DNA of 64,000 nucleotides from Hawksworthiomyces lignivorus. Taxonomy: Eukaryota; Ascomycota; Sordariomycetes; Ophiostomatales; Ophiostomataceae. A model generated the notes under the pieces. The model made no database searches. It was not told the origin of the DNA and saw only the letters and a program-made list of their open reading frames with translations. The first letter of the stretch is position 1; the number at the start of each line of letters is the position of its first letter. Positions 45,026-56,616 of this stretch are shown in pieces. Where the stretch lies: positions 100,455 through 164,454 of the forward strand of contig NTMA01000094.1 in the NCBI GenBank assembly GCA_002917075.1. Reading direction: 5' to 3'. The position numbers and the translations under genes were made by a program.

Positions 45026-45529
45026 TCGAAGCTGTACATCAGACTAAGGGCATAGCTTTAGGAAATGCCACATGTTGGTCGCTGGTGTTATTCCACGCGA
45101 AGTTAATGGCTCTTACCAGTTATTTAGCCTGTTAATTGATAGTTTAGCTAGGACATACCGCTTCGTTTGAATTCCCATAGTATAGAGTTTTGACCCAACC
45201 ACGAGTCTCGTCTTGAAATTCTCCATCACCTGCATCTCTACCTACCCAAGGACCTTGAATGCTTCAACAAAATGATATGGGGATACTCCAGCTTCAGGAA
45301 TCTACAAGTCTCGCAAATAATGCACCTAAAACATATAGGAAAAGCAATACGTCAAAAGATGCATCCCATACAGTGTGCCTTACGTCCGTCTGTGCGAGCT
45401 AAATTAGGGCAGCTGAGCAATAAAAATATAGCCCTTGTCACCTAGTTACCGATGATATACCAAAGGTCATTCGTTATCTGAGGCACCTAGAGAGCACGAA
45501 ATACAATAGCAAGGGCCCAAAAGCCGAAC
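45026..45529. other. convergent intergenic region
   Basis: This 504-bp spacer between two convergent genes shows nothing identifiable. Confidence 0.5.
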
Positions 45530-46576
45530 TCAGGCCTCCTCGCTGATCTTGATAATAACCTTGCCCTTGGCATGTCCGCTCTCAAGCCTCTGAAACGCTT
45601 TCTCAAACTCCTCCATCGTCCACACACTGTCCACCACGGGTTTGAGCTTGCCAGCATCGATGAGCTCCACGATCTCGGTTAAGTTGCTACCCCGCGGGAG
45701 CACAACGAAGAAGAGGCTCTTGGCCAGCTCTTTGCTGCAGCCCTCGGGCTTGACCATGTCCGGCGGCGTGTTGATGCTGATGAGCTCGCCACTGCCCGCC
45801 TTGACCACGCTCCAGCAGCCTGCCAGCGTCGGTCCGCCCAAGACGTCCATGACGAGGTCGCACTCCCGCGTCGCCGGGTCTGCTGCCACCCAGTCCGCCA
45901 GCGTCGTCTCACGGTAGTTGACGACTTCCGTCGCGCCTAATCGTCGCACTACCTCCACCTTATCGGGCCCGCACAACGCCACCACGGACCCCGCCCCGGC
46001 GAGCGCCGCAAGCTGCACGGCCCAGCTGCCGACGCCGCCCGCCGCGCCTGTCACCAGCACGCGCTTTGTGCCGTTTCGCTTGCGCGCCGCGACGTCTCCC
46101 TTGAGCCCGGTCGCCTCCAACGAGCCCTGCACGAACAGGGCTTGCCACGCCGTCAGCGAGCTGAGCGGCACGGCAGTCGCGTCGATCCAGCCTAGCGTCC
46201 TAGGCTTCAGCGCCAGCTCGCTAGCACGGGCGAGCGTGTACTCGCTCGCGCAGCCTGGCCGGGATGCATCGATGCGGCAGAAGACCTCATCGCCTTCCTT
46301 CCAGGCCGAGTTAGCTGGCGCAACGACCACTGTCCCAGCCAAGTCCTGGCAGACCACAGGCAGCTTGCCGGCGGGGATCATGGAAGGGAAGTTCTTCGCC
46401 CACAGGAGCTCGCCGTTGCACGGCGCTGCGGCATGCACGCGGACGAGGACATCGTCGGGGTGGGAGGGCACCGGCAAGGGGATCTCCGTCAGGACTAGGT
46501 GCGTTGTCTGAATATCCGGCTGCAGTATGGCCTTGACTTTCTTGGGGAGCCCGGTGGGAAGAGCAACAGCTGCCAT
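45530..46576 (-). CDS. zinc-independent MDR-family NAD(P)H oxidoreductase (quinone reductase/enoyl reductase-like)
   Basis: Medium-chain dehydrogenase/reductase of 348 aa, intronless. The N-terminal GroES-like domain shows LPVPSHPDDVLVRVHAAAPCNGEL, then CQDLAGTVV; the Rossmann domain carries the NADPH motif VTGAAGGVGSWAVQLA and LGATEVVNY; the end is AFQRLESGHAKGKVIIKI, the typical closing signature of quinone oxidoreductase and trans-enoyl reductase-like members. The cysteine ligands of zinc-containing MDR alcohol dehydrogenases are absent. The substrate is unknown (quinone, enone or enoyl thioester). The frame is open 32 codons further upstream to 46672, but the internal Met at 46576 aligns better with the usual family start. 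The gene is GC-rich compared with its flanks. No polyketide synthase or other cluster partner lies nearby. Confidence 0.85.
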   Translation of the reverse strand: MAAVALPTGLPKKVKAILQPDIQTTHLVLTEIPLPVPSHPDDVLVRVHAAAPCNGELLWAKNFPSMIPAGKLPVVCQDLAGTVVVAPANSAWKEGDEVFCRIDASRPGCASEYTLARASELALKPRTLGWIDATAVPLSSLTAWQALFVQGSLEATGLKGDVAARKRNGTKRVLVTGAAGGVGSWAVQLAALAGAGSVVALCGPDKVEVVRRLGATEVVNYRETTLADWVAADPATRECDLVMDVLGGPTLAGCWSVVKAGSGELISINTPPDMVKPEGCSKELAKSLFFVVLPRGSNLTEIVELIDAGKLKPVVDSVWTMEEFEKAFQRLESGHAKGKVIIKISEEA

Positions 46577-47860
46577 TTCGGCAGCAGGATATATTCTGGC
46601 CTGATGGTTGGTACGTATTTGCGCCAGATGGCTCTTTTGAACTGCTTCGATACAGGTCGCAGGTATTGCCACGAACGTGAAGCCTTCTCTTAGTATAGTT
46701 AAGGAGGATGAGGGCGTGTGTATGGGGTATTGGATGGTTGATCTGCGCCAAATATCTAATAATGCGCGTGTTTGTGCTGATCAAGGGAAGGACACGATCT
46801 GACGGCCCCTTTATACGCCGGCTAGGAACACATTTGAAAACCATAGCTCCCATTTCCATGAAATATTTTGCCCCGGTACCCTTTTAGCTCACCCTCCAAA
46901 TGGAGGGCCTTATGAGGATTTATCTAGCTGTATTGGCTGTGACCTTCTCATGAAAATCAGAGTCATGTATACTTGTTTCCTTCAGGACCCAACCCCACAT
47001 GACGTCTCACTTCCGTAGCGTCTTATCCGGTGACCGCCCCCAAGCCGGTCGCGCCAAGCCATTCACTTATCGCATCAAAGGACTCAAGGATGTTATGTTT
47101 GCCCGAAATACTGGCGCAGGACTTTGCCTCAATCGCTCGGTCGGCAATGAGCTGAATAATCGCTGAAGCATTATTTCCCTGTTAGGAAAATGGTCTTCAC
47201 CCTTGCAGGAGCAGTAAGAATTTAGTGTGGCACAACTCGACACCCAAGCACGCCAAGGTCCGAGAATTTCCGCCTAAGGTCCAACCCGAACAATTGGTTA
47301 GGGGGTGGCGAGCTATTTCGAGATCCTTTGGCCAGGCCCCACCACGGATACGCCACCTAGCAACCCCACCGAGCCCACTCATCCATGTGGTGCCAAACAC
47401 ATAATTTCCTAAATAAGGAAAAGGTGATATAAATGGTTATGTCTCACAATGAATTTATCAATGTGCTGTCAGCGATGCAGACGGATTCGTTTTGCGAAAT
47501 TCCTGAATCTATTAAAAGTAGTCTGAGAACACAAGAGAGCTATGAATATAGGCTCGATATCCGGCGTGCCTACTGTTTGAGGACGCTGGAGTCCGCTAAA
47601 GGCTTCTCCTCGGCTTATGGGCACACGGAAGGCGAGGCAATGGCGAACCGCTTGTGGGTGTCTCGCGCCCTCCTTTGGTTTGTTTAAAATCGCGGGTGAA
47701 GAGATAGTATTTCTAATCCAGGACATGTGCAAAGTATATAATATCAGGAACCCAGTCTCTTCTGCCTCATCCGCAACTGTTTCTTTACCTTTTTTCGTGG
47801 TAAACTTTCACCAAGACACGCACACCGAGATCTACACCCTCTTTCGGCTCTCCCTCCTCA
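46577..47860. other. intergenic region
   Basis: About 1.3 kb between the MDR and cupin genes. The short frames inside it (for example 47433-47687) carry no recognisable features. Confidence 0.45.
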
Positions 47861-48640
47861 ATGGCACATTCAAATGCGGATTTAAATCTTAGGTGGCAGG
47901 ATCAGAACGTGGTTAAGAAGGATGGGGAATGGACAGTAGATGGGTAAGTCAGGGAAGCATGTTCAGGGAGATGAGGGACCACTCCCTCAACAGGACGGAT
48001 CAATCTCATAGCTAACTCTTTACCCAATCCATGAATGAAGACGACCAACTGTGGGTATTGCACTGTCCTACCACCACCATCCTTCCAACCTACCCGACAC
48101 ATCATTGCTTGGCGTCCTTGTCACAGCACCCCCGAACGCTGGTGAGTAACTACTGGAGACTCCTTGCTTTCATGTCCCTTTTCCTTGACTGCTTGCGTTG
48201 AGTAGCCTCGCGTCGACCATTCATACTTTACTTTGCATAAAACTAGCTCTTCTAACGGCAAACACGCAGCAACACCACCGCACACTCACGGAGGGGCAGC
48301 CGTCACCGCGACTGTGATTCGTGGTCACGTTTTGAACCAAATGGAACACACATATGTCGATGCTGTAACGGGCAAAACGATCACGCACGACAGCGGTGCA
48401 AGAGTCTATGGACCAGGGGAGAGCTGGTTCGAGGCCCCGGGTTGCCACCACGTGCGCTCTGAGAATGTAGGGGACGAAGAGGCCCTCTTCATCGCAAACC
48501 TTATCGTTAACAACGTGGTCTTCGACGGCCTAGACCTCACAGCCAAGGGCTTAGAGGCTGAGCTCGCAAAACTTAGCCGCATATTTATTATTGATAAGGA
48601 CGCCGAAGAGAAAGACGCTGCTCTTAATGGGGCAAACTAA
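47861..48640 (+). CDS. cupin-domain protein
   Basis: Small beta-barrel protein of 184 aa from three exons: 47861-47943, 48041-48141 and 48270-48640. Both junctions are supported by phase and by the continuous strand order GRPTVGIALSY, LLGVLVTAPPNA, ATPPHTHGGAAVTATVIRGHVL. The cupin metal-binding motif 1 is represented by the histidines of PPHTHGG with a following glycine-rich turn, and motif 2 by GPGESWFEAPGCHHV. Introns are 97 and 128 nt. Fungal stand-alone cupins of this kind are mostly uncharacterised; some are isomerases, oxidases or binding proteins in sugar or secondary metabolism. No signal peptide. The function cannot be assigned. Confidence 0.82.
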
Positions 48641-49916
48641 ATTTCGAGGGATATCGATCAAATGGTGATGAGTGGTGGAAAGTAGGAGGTTGTTGTTGAG
48701 CAGTGCTTATATAATACCATGCCTGTAGGTTGATACTGTCTGACTATCACTTGAATACCGTGGTAATACACTGTATATAGCACTATATAGAGAGGGCTCC
48801 TCGCCCTACCTCCCTCTAGGATATCCCTTTTGGCTCTTCGAATCAATGGCTCTACTCAAACTGGCTTGACAGAAACATATGCTGGAGACCTGGTCTGTAT
48901 ACAAGAAATATACCAGCTATACGATCGATCGCGAGCTGAGGAATTATATCCTTCTCTGTCTCGATAGAATCAATAGCAGATTAGATTTACGGACTGAATC
49001 AAAGTACGGGAATTATTTCCGTCCGGATACATACACCTTGCACACTTTCGGTTAGTACGGGACGACAATGTGGTCTTTAGGATTGGCTTATATCGACTTG
49101 ACGATGATGCTATTATCAGGTAGTCCAGATGTTTGCCGGTTGCCGGACGTACGAGTTTAATTATGCCAAGCTTGCAAAGAAGGTAGTCAAGCTGGAGGAA
49201 TATCACGACAAAAATGACGCCTTTACTGACCTTGATTATGACGGGAGCGAAGTAGACAATTAAATACGAAGACGAAGGACTTTGCTTTGTCTGCGAAGAG
49301 AACGATGTAAGAATTGTTTTAAAAGAAACAAGTCCTCTGCTGGGAAAACATCCAGCTATAGATTTTACTTAACCCGTACGGATCTCGCTAAGATGGCTCT
49401 CCTCCGTTTCTCCGAGGGCTATAAAACGAACTATTCCCCAATCCAAATTATCTTTACCGAAGACGACCTTCTCGTCATCTGCCCCATATCTCGGGTTCTA
49501 GCCAAGGCTCTGTCCGAAGAAGTCATAGACGAAAAACGCACAGAAGGATACTTACGACTATGGTTCGCGCGTACGATGCCCGCTATCACGCAATAATGCG
49601 CCTAGGACCGTTCACGGGCAGGGGCCGTAAGACTACGAGCGTAGAAGCAAGCTGGTAACTCAGCCGTCAATAGCCCACCACTAGCCACTCCTGAAAGTAT
49701 CGTCTACACCTCACACATCACGCAGTGCTAGATCCGCCCAAGGCATCATCCTCCGCCATCCGCACGACGATTCTGCACACCCCTTCCCTTCTGAGGCACC
49801 TTTGGGAGCCTCAACCGAGAAAACTTACAACTCCGCCCGCCCGCGAGGTCGGACCGCCCTCAGAAAGGCCATTCTTACCACGGCAGAACTCTACCGGTTC
49901 TCAAGAAAACTGCTGG
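48641..49916. other. degenerate DNA with possible recombinase relic
   Basis: The 1.28-kb spacer between the cupin gene and the regulator-like gene contains frame-shifted coding-like fragments at 49123-49596 (separate entry) and otherwise A/T-rich sequence. Confidence 0.45.
49123..49596 (+). pseudogene. frame-shifted coding relic, possibly tyrosine-recombinase-like (DUF3435-type)
   Basis: Three short open stretches follow each other in different frames: one beginning near 49123 (ending FTDLDYDGSEVDN and a stop), one around 49275-49376 (EGLCFVCEENDVRIVLKET), and one to 49596 (LAKMALLRFSEGYKTN, then IIFTEDDLLVICPISRVLAKAL). The last resembles, in pattern only, the D-x-LxLCP-x3-xLxLAL segment of fungal DUF3435/FluG-like recombinase proteins found in Crypton-type and Starship elements. 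The assignment is weak; the frame shifts make an active gene unlikely. Confidence 0.3.
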
Positions 49917-51702
49917 TCAGTTTAGCTTGAATTGGCAAGTTTGCTGCTCAACATGACTGAACTGCGTTCGGCCGCTGCTCTCCCTAGATAAAGTATCAAA
50001 AGATACTGCAGGGCCAGCATCCAACCACCAGTCGTGCAAAAATTCAATACCGAAACTGTCATCCCATACCACGTAGCGTAGATGCCCCTCAAACTCTGAA
50101 CGCGTCTCACACCGAAGGAGCTGTTGGACGACCCCTAGCCATGAAACAAACCACGTTCCCTGACCTTGCAGTTCCTTGTTAGTATAGTGAGTAACAGCGC
50201 CAACGAATAACACCCAAAGTAACTCGGGCAGATGATTTGTCCAAGTCGTAGAGATCAATGGCCTGTTCTCGAGGGAATTCCGAAGACGTTGTGCTATTAT
50301 GCTGGGGAGAGATCTCGTCCAATGATGATCTTCCTTCATGGACGCACATATAAAGAGAAGTGCGGCTAAATTCAAGGTGTGGAGGCACTGTTCTTCCGGG
50401 GTGATTGGAATGTTCCCCGCGTGATCAAGGATCAGGGAGACGGCAGAAAACCACAGCGTGCGGATGTCTCGCAGTGTTGCATCCATATTGAGTTTTGTGG
50501 CCACGATCCGCCTCCGCAGCAGCTGGATGACCATCGTGACGAGTTTGTGTCCTGGGCCGAGCCTTTGCAAACGAGACAGGCTGGGATACTCGCATGTCTC
50601 TGTGATCTGCTGTGGAAGATTGACTCTGTCCAGATTGTAGTTGAGATTAAATAACGGTCTTCGATCTAGGGCGGTGGCTAGTTCAAGGTCCGCCCTGAGG
50701 GGGATTAGCTTCGTCTTTTTCGGCCCTAGAATTTATGCACAATTCGTGCTCACCAGTTTATAAATCGCCCAACCTGATAGGTTTTTATGGACGTGATTCC
50801 TCCTCGAAGAGTAATTAGCTTCTGCAGTCCCCTCAAATGAATATCTGCTTCTTCGAAGGAACCCTCCAAGCTCTTGACACGCCTATGTCAGCAGCTATAA
50901 ACACAGAAAAGACCGGGAAGCAAGGGAAGTTTAAAGGTGTTCGAAAACTCACTGCGACGTGTCCCAGATGAGCAACTGCAGCAAGTAAATTTTCAGTAAC
51001 TCTACCAGTTCGGAGGATGGACTTTATATCGCTGATTGATTCACCCTTGAGTTTCCACCCTTCCTTGCGCAAATCCAGAGGAAACAAAGGTGTTTGCATA
51101 GTGGCAAAAGCTGCCGTCATGGAGAGGGTTACGCGCATGAGTAGCGGATCGCTCATCGCAATGCCAAGCCATGTTTTGTGTGGGGGAACTGTTGTAGTAA
51201 GGTAATTGAAAGACACCAGCACTAGGGACGGATCAGCCGGAGGAACGACTATCAGGAAACAGTTTTGCGTACAATGTTTGAGAAGCGTGTCGATTCTCGA
51301 ATTCGCCTGAATTGGGAGAGTTCCAAAAGGATCGAGCAGATTACCTCCCAGCCATTCGACTCCTGGCCAGCAGTTACCATGAAGAGATTTGATGAGTGGT
51401 GTTGACATGGCTCGACCCTCGTCCGCTATATTGTAGGGAAGATGAATGGATATGTATCGTGCTTTGGTTCGCGAATTTACCCTCGGGTTGTCGCCTAGAG
51501 AAGGATCTGAGAGTCTGAACCGGCCCTTTAGCTTATTTTTGCATGTTGCAGCCCATTTTGAGTTGGCCGCGGCAACCGCCAAGTCTCCACCTCCTACAGT
51601 CCTGGAACGCATTTGTAGAGCCGTCTTCATAGAATGGCTCCGGATTGTCTTGTTGGCGGGAGTTGGTGGGCCATCGGAGACGATGAACTCGTACTTGGGC
51701 AT
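49917..51702 (-). CDS. fungal-specific transcription factor-domain protein without zinc cluster
   Basis: Three exons on the minus strand: 51702-50953, 50872-50754 and 50694-49917, with 80- and 59-nt introns, giving 548 aa. The N-terminus MPKYEFIVSDGPPTPANKTIRSHSMKT resembles the basic leader of a large fungal family in which this leader replaces a DNA-binding domain. The body has the regulatory-domain segments DPLLMRVTLSMTAAFATMQ, AVAHLGHVA, EEADIHLRGLQKLITLRGG (an exon-junction-spanning hallmark) and LNLAALLFICASM. No Zn2Cys6 cysteines occur. An alternative in-frame start lies at 51732. The protein may act as a cofactor of DNA-binding relatives; no target can be named. The neighbouring genes give no pathway clue. 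Confidence 0.78.
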
Positions 51703-54514
51703 TGCAATACTGTGTGGAAGATGATTACTCAAATGAAGTCCACGTTAAGAATGAACCCTCGCTGGTTTTGACGGATCATGCCTTGACAAAAAGATTCAAA
51801 AATTGACGTACACGAGGAGTTGGACCGGTCTCTAACAGGAAAAAAATCCGCCGTAATCCGTTAGTCCTCGTTCTATTAAGTACCCTCATCATTAGTCAGC
51901 CTCGACCTGTTGTGCTAAATCCAACACCAATTAAGGTAGTGTTGGCAGTCTAATGCAAATATTATAAGTTCAGCAAGCTATTTTTTTCAGAAATGAAAAC
52001 CCTGATTGGTCTGTTATAGCTGTTGCACGGGAATTTAATATTTCATATATATTAGTAAAAGACGTCTCTATTGTATTCAAATAAGAAAAGGACGGTCACG
52101 CGTTCACTCTTGCCTTAAAGGCCCAAAGCAGGCGGCTTTGTGTCGAGGGTCGATATATCGACTCTTTAGAAAGGGCTAACTGTAATGGACGTGCCCTACC
52201 CTTCCTATGGGCCCTGGTGTGGAAGGTATCTAGGAGTGCTGATCTTTTTGCCGGTTGGTATAGCGGCATTAGGTCCTGTCTAGTCGCATACACTCTCACC
52301 ATGTGATATTCCTTTATAGTAACCTTGCAGCCCGCCGCGAATTTATTATTGTTAAAATAGAGAAGCAAAATGCGCTATAATTTATAGGTTATAGCGGTGA
52401 GAACGATAGGAACACAAACGATAAGGGATGTATCAAGGCGCTAACTCTGTGATATGATAATAGCAACTTGGCTCACGCCTTGTTTCTTGTATTATAGAAG
52501 TAGTTGTGGTCTATTTATACAAAAGCGTTGAAGCCTTTAGTGATATGGTTATCACGTGAAGGCTTGCGGGCTTCCGTTATGCAATATACCTAGAGGTAAG
52601 AAGATAAAGTAGTTAAAGACAGACGAACTATTGAAGCAGCTGAAAAAAGGCTAGGGTATAGAGGACTTCTGGGAAGCTTGAATCATGACTCTAGGACGTC
52701 TGTACGTTATCTGCGACGTGGTTGAAGTTGGTGATGTAGACAATTCAAAAATATTTGCACTAAACTGCTCAGCACTACCTAGGGTGGTGTGAGCTTCGCG
52801 AAATCCAAATAAGTAGGCTCAGTCACTCTTAACCAGAACTTTAAGTTTCTTGGTGGCTAGCTTTTAGTTGGAAGGACCCTGTTCGCGGTAATATTACAGT
52901 ATTCATACAACCTTACACGCAGTCTACACACTACGGTTTATACCATAATCCATAATGATTGTCCCTGTCGTAGAAGGTACTAACACTCATAGCCTTTTCC
53001 ATATATTTTAGTTTCTTTTCCGGCACATACGACTTGCTAATTACGCCTCTAGTACCAAATCTCACTAATGACAGAGCTTGGTTTTTACGCCAGTAACTGT
53101 GCTCTTAGCCACGGCAATCGCAGGGTTGACAACTAATCCTATTAATAGGGCCATACCGGATAGCACTAGCAATTAGGCTAGCCTCAAGATTTTCTTAGCG
53201 TCTTCTACATTGTCGACACAACCTCTGTACTTGTTGCTAGGGTTGGGCGGGCCGGGCAGAACGTTTTTACTCGCTTTTAGACTCTCATGCTCTCAAGTTC
53301 GTAAGGACAATGACATTGCTCGTGCTCCAACAGGAGTCTATTATGAAGTAGGAAACCAATATATACTGTAAATGGGCTTAAATAGGGGAGTAGAATATCC
53401 GCTTTAGATATACGCCGCTCCAAGAATTAAACAAATGCCCCTGGTCCTCAACCGAATCACAAGTGCTAATAATTACTCAACTGGCAACATTTGTTCACGC
53501 CTACTTTCCAAGTTTCACTATCCTTGTATCTTTATCACTAGAATGACTCTACCAAAGCACCGCGGTTGTATGTGAGTTCTCGGCTTCAACTGCCGCCTCA
53601 GCACCGTCCTAACCCGTAAGCTGTCAGGGTTGTTTGCTAGTCCTAACGCTTCTAGAATAGGCAGAGAACTGTGTTAGCAAAAGTGCGTAGGCTAAGATTT
53701 GGAGCTGCACCTATATTTAGGAGTGCGTTGTATATACTCTGTAATCGTGGATGCGTTGTTATCCCACACGAAAATGTTCGGCTTAAATTTTCTCTTTTGG
53801 ATCCTGGCGCTGGCGCTGCGCAGTTTGGCACTGGCGCGAAGCAACTCTGCACAGTCTGCGCTTCGTACCTGGCTATATTGCCTGTGCTGTATGCGTCACG
53901 CCTGTTTCAAGCAAGGGGATTGAAATTTAACCAAGGGGAACTATTGTTTTTTAAAGTCCAAAATAGACAGAATCATATATTACCAATTCCGCTGATATTT
54001 GCTATGGCACACAATCGCCCCACCAAGGAAAAAAAATTGAATCTGATCGCATATTAGCGTTTGTTGTGACAGTAGCACAAAGAAAAAGGGCAATTAGAGT
54101 AGAAGATTACGTATCTGTGTTGTTGGATGTCTTATGCAGTTGGAACTATGCCTGTTGGTCACGGAGTACGAGTGTTGGCAAATATATAAATCCGCCTCGC
54201 AATGTTCTCATTCTCTCCATCGCTTCCTAATTCCCATCTCTTCTTAACTCTTGGAGATTTCCACTTTGGCCTGTACTTGCTTCTGAGATCGATGGTCAGC
54301 AGTCACGTCAACACACTTCACAAATACGACTCACGGTGAGCTCGTTAGAATAACCAAAATGGCTAACATTCCCCTCTTACAAGCCTGCGATCTGCCTCCA
54401 CCGCGACCGTCTTTTAGGAGCCTCGTCGGTGACCCACTCGAGGACACAATCAAGATATGCTGCCGGATCAAAGAATCCTGCACGCAATAGACTAATGCCG
54501 TACACCAGAAGCAC
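51703..54514. other. 2.8-kb degenerate, TA-rich intergenic DNA
   Basis: Long stretch with no reading frame beyond about 130 codons and a high density of TA dinucleotides and stop codons in all frames, unlike the coding regions around it. This is the look of an old transposable element degraded by mutation, possibly by repeat-induced point mutation (RIP). I could not find terminal repeats. A small 42-codon frame from ATG 54360 ends just before the F-box-like gene and may be an upstream ORF; a TATA-like ATATATAAATC lies at 54180-54190. Confidence 0.4.
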
Positions 54515-55159
54515 ATGACCTCTACTGCAGACGAACCAGTACCAGCTTGGCAGCTAGCATACCAAACTAACCAAGCGCGTTGTCAACTCTACCAGCTCCC
54601 AGACGAAGTCCTCTTTCGGATCCGCTATCACGCGGACTGTGCCACACGGCTGGCCCTCCGACAGTCCTGCGCTCGGCTCACGCATATCGTCACCGGATCT
54701 GGTTCCAGAGTCGACACATTTTGCGACGACTGCAAGGCTCTACTACATGCGAAATTTTCTGACCTTCTCGCGCTACCAATTTACAACGTCCGTTGTGCGG
54801 GAAATGGCACCGATTGCTGCAATCCTCTGGAGAGCAGAAACTATTATTTCGATCAACTCTGCGACGATTGCCGCGCCTTCGGCGAGACTGGTCAGTTTTC
54901 TGTGGCGATTAAAAAGTATATGAAACGCATTTGGTGTTCACGCTGTCAAACCAACCACCCGGCCATATTGTTTTCAGAGGCCCAGCGCACCGCCTTCGAC
55001 GCCGATCGCATTTGTATCGGCTGGGAGGGCAGAATTCGCTTGTGCTCACACAAAAGCATATCTTGGATCGAACTCCAACAAAGATTAAATCGGCCTCGCA
55101 CGTTATTTTTTCAACCAGCCATTATTGACCGCTATTCAGACTACCCTTCTGGACTCTAG
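54515..55159 (+). CDS. F-box-like protein, N-terminal part
   Basis: A 214-aa frame starting ATG 54515. Residues 27-51 (QLPDEVLFRIRYHADCATRLALRQSCARL) have the pattern of a fungal F-box, which recruits substrates to SCF ubiquitin ligases. A cysteine-rich part follows with paired motifs CDDCKALLHAKF, CCNPLE, CDDCRAFGE, WCSRCQTNHPAILFS and IGWEGRIRLCSHKSISW; this order is typical of a family of fungal F-box proteins with zinc-binding-like cysteines. The frame ends at TAG 55157-55159, earlier than in full-length relatives, whose C-terminal part appears at 55281-55808 in another frame. I found no donor site that joins the two cleanly, so the gene is either spliced in a way I could not see or truncated by mutation. 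Confidence 0.6.
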   Translation: MTSTADEPVPAWQLAYQTNQARCQLYQLPDEVLFRIRYHADCATRLALRQSCARLTHIVTGSGSRVDTFCDDCKALLHAKFSDLLALPIYNVRCAGNGTDCCNPLESRNYYFDQLCDDCRAFGETGQFSVAIKKYMKRIWCSRCQTNHPAILFSEAQRTAFDADRICIGWEGRIRLCSHKSISWIELQQRLNRPRTLFFQPAIIDRYSDYPSGL

Positions 55160-55280
55160 AGAAAGCCACGATTCTATACGTATGGCGGCGACAGAAAAGG
55201 ATTATGGTTAACGTGGATATTTTTACTATTTGACCCTGATCTGTTTATTCTAGTTACTAGGAAGCAATTAAACAACTACT

Positions 55281-55808
55281 TTGCATTTCATAGAAACCCC
55301 CTTCGAACATATGTTGTGCCCACATGTAAAACCGAACGACCGCCAGCTCCCACTTGCCTTTGAGCCCGACCGTTGTGCATGTTTTACAGATTTCTCACCA
55401 CAAACGCGAAACTATGGACAACACCACTGCCATCGCAGCCATCCCTGCTGTCGCTGCCTCGCTGAACAAATTCCCCGTCGCAAAGAAGAATATACGCCGA
55501 AAGAGAGCTGGTTTCTCAACCGCGATGTGCCACGACGGCAGGCCGGTCATTATTTTGTCTGTAGGCAATGTCGTACTTTTTACTCGTGGATTCAAGGAAA
55601 GGGAAGCCGTGTCTACCTCAAAATGGAAAGTGTGGCCAGGCCCGGGCAACCCGCAAGTCGTCGATGGTTAAGAAGGCTTGATCTTGACTTATGGGGCGCA
55701 AGACAAGACGAACAATTGCGTTGCATCATGTGGTGTGACGGCACAGATTGTCAGACTGAAGCTCGCTGGTCATCTCTGCTCACTTACGAAATAGCTGTTG
55801 GACTATAG
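55281..55808 (+). pseudogene. C-terminal part of the F-box-like protein, separate frame
   Basis: Open frame (about 175 codons, first ATG at 55311) that contains the late segments expected of the same protein family: MLCPHVKPNDRQLPL, CHRSHPCCRCLAEQ, YFVCRQCRTFYSWIQGKGSRVYLKM, and a closing CIMWCDGTDCQTEARW. It begins about 120 bp after the stop of the first part. It is most simply the second half of the F-box-like gene, reached by splicing that I could not resolve or separated from it by a mutation. Confidence 0.5.
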
Positions 55809-56616
55809 AGTAAAAGGAGAAATGCTGAAGGAAAAAAATTATTATGGCCAAAATAATAGCTAGAAACAGGTGCAATGCTAAGAGTGTGAAATATAGATTG
55901 GCGCGACGAACACGTCGGCATAGCTGCAGCAGCACACGCATTCCCTTTCAAGGCCACTAAGAATATCAGCAAAGCAGAGTGAGAAAGCGTCAGCAAAGGA
56001 TTCTAATATTCGCAAGTTCACAAGATCTAGATAGGAATCCAGAAATTTAAACCCGTCATATATCACAAGGCGTAGATTTGCAGACTTTTGCAATCAACTC
56101 GGTTTTATTTGTTCTTGAAATGCTGACACCCGAACCACAATGCTCTACGATGCTGGAAGCCGTGAGCTGGTAAAGCTGTTGAAGTAATTGACACCAGGTT
56201 TTATATTGCAACTGCCGGCTCATTGACCAGTGGTTCCTGAGAAGCCGTAAGATTCCCATATAACAATACAAATAATTATGGCACACGTGGCTGAGGTAAC
56301 GCGAGAGAAATGTATTACGTATTCCTGGAGGAATCAAACGGCGTTGGATCTCACCTCCGCTAGGGCGCTACGAGAGAGGGGACATTTGACAGCACTGTCA
56401 GAAAACTCAACAACTCCGCGGAAAAGCAATTTGACGAGCCACAGCGTAAGAATCCAGCTCTGCAAACACCAGTTACTCATACCACCGATCAGTAATCACG
56501 ATGCTGGGAGGATGGCATTGCTTGTGAAGAGAAAAGTATAAGAAGGTGGATAGGCATCAGCTTGGGAGGTGGTTGAAGCTTCAGATGGTCAACCGCAACT
56601 TCATCTAGAGGCGGGC
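55809..56616. other. intergenic region
   Basis: This 0.8-kb spacer upstream of the catalase gene shows no supported gene. Confidence 0.45.

Noticed and set aside
53671..54057. 128-codon plus-strand frame in the degraded region
   Set aside because: Contains a short internal GC repeat (GCGCTGGCGCTGCGC) and no family features; likely chance.
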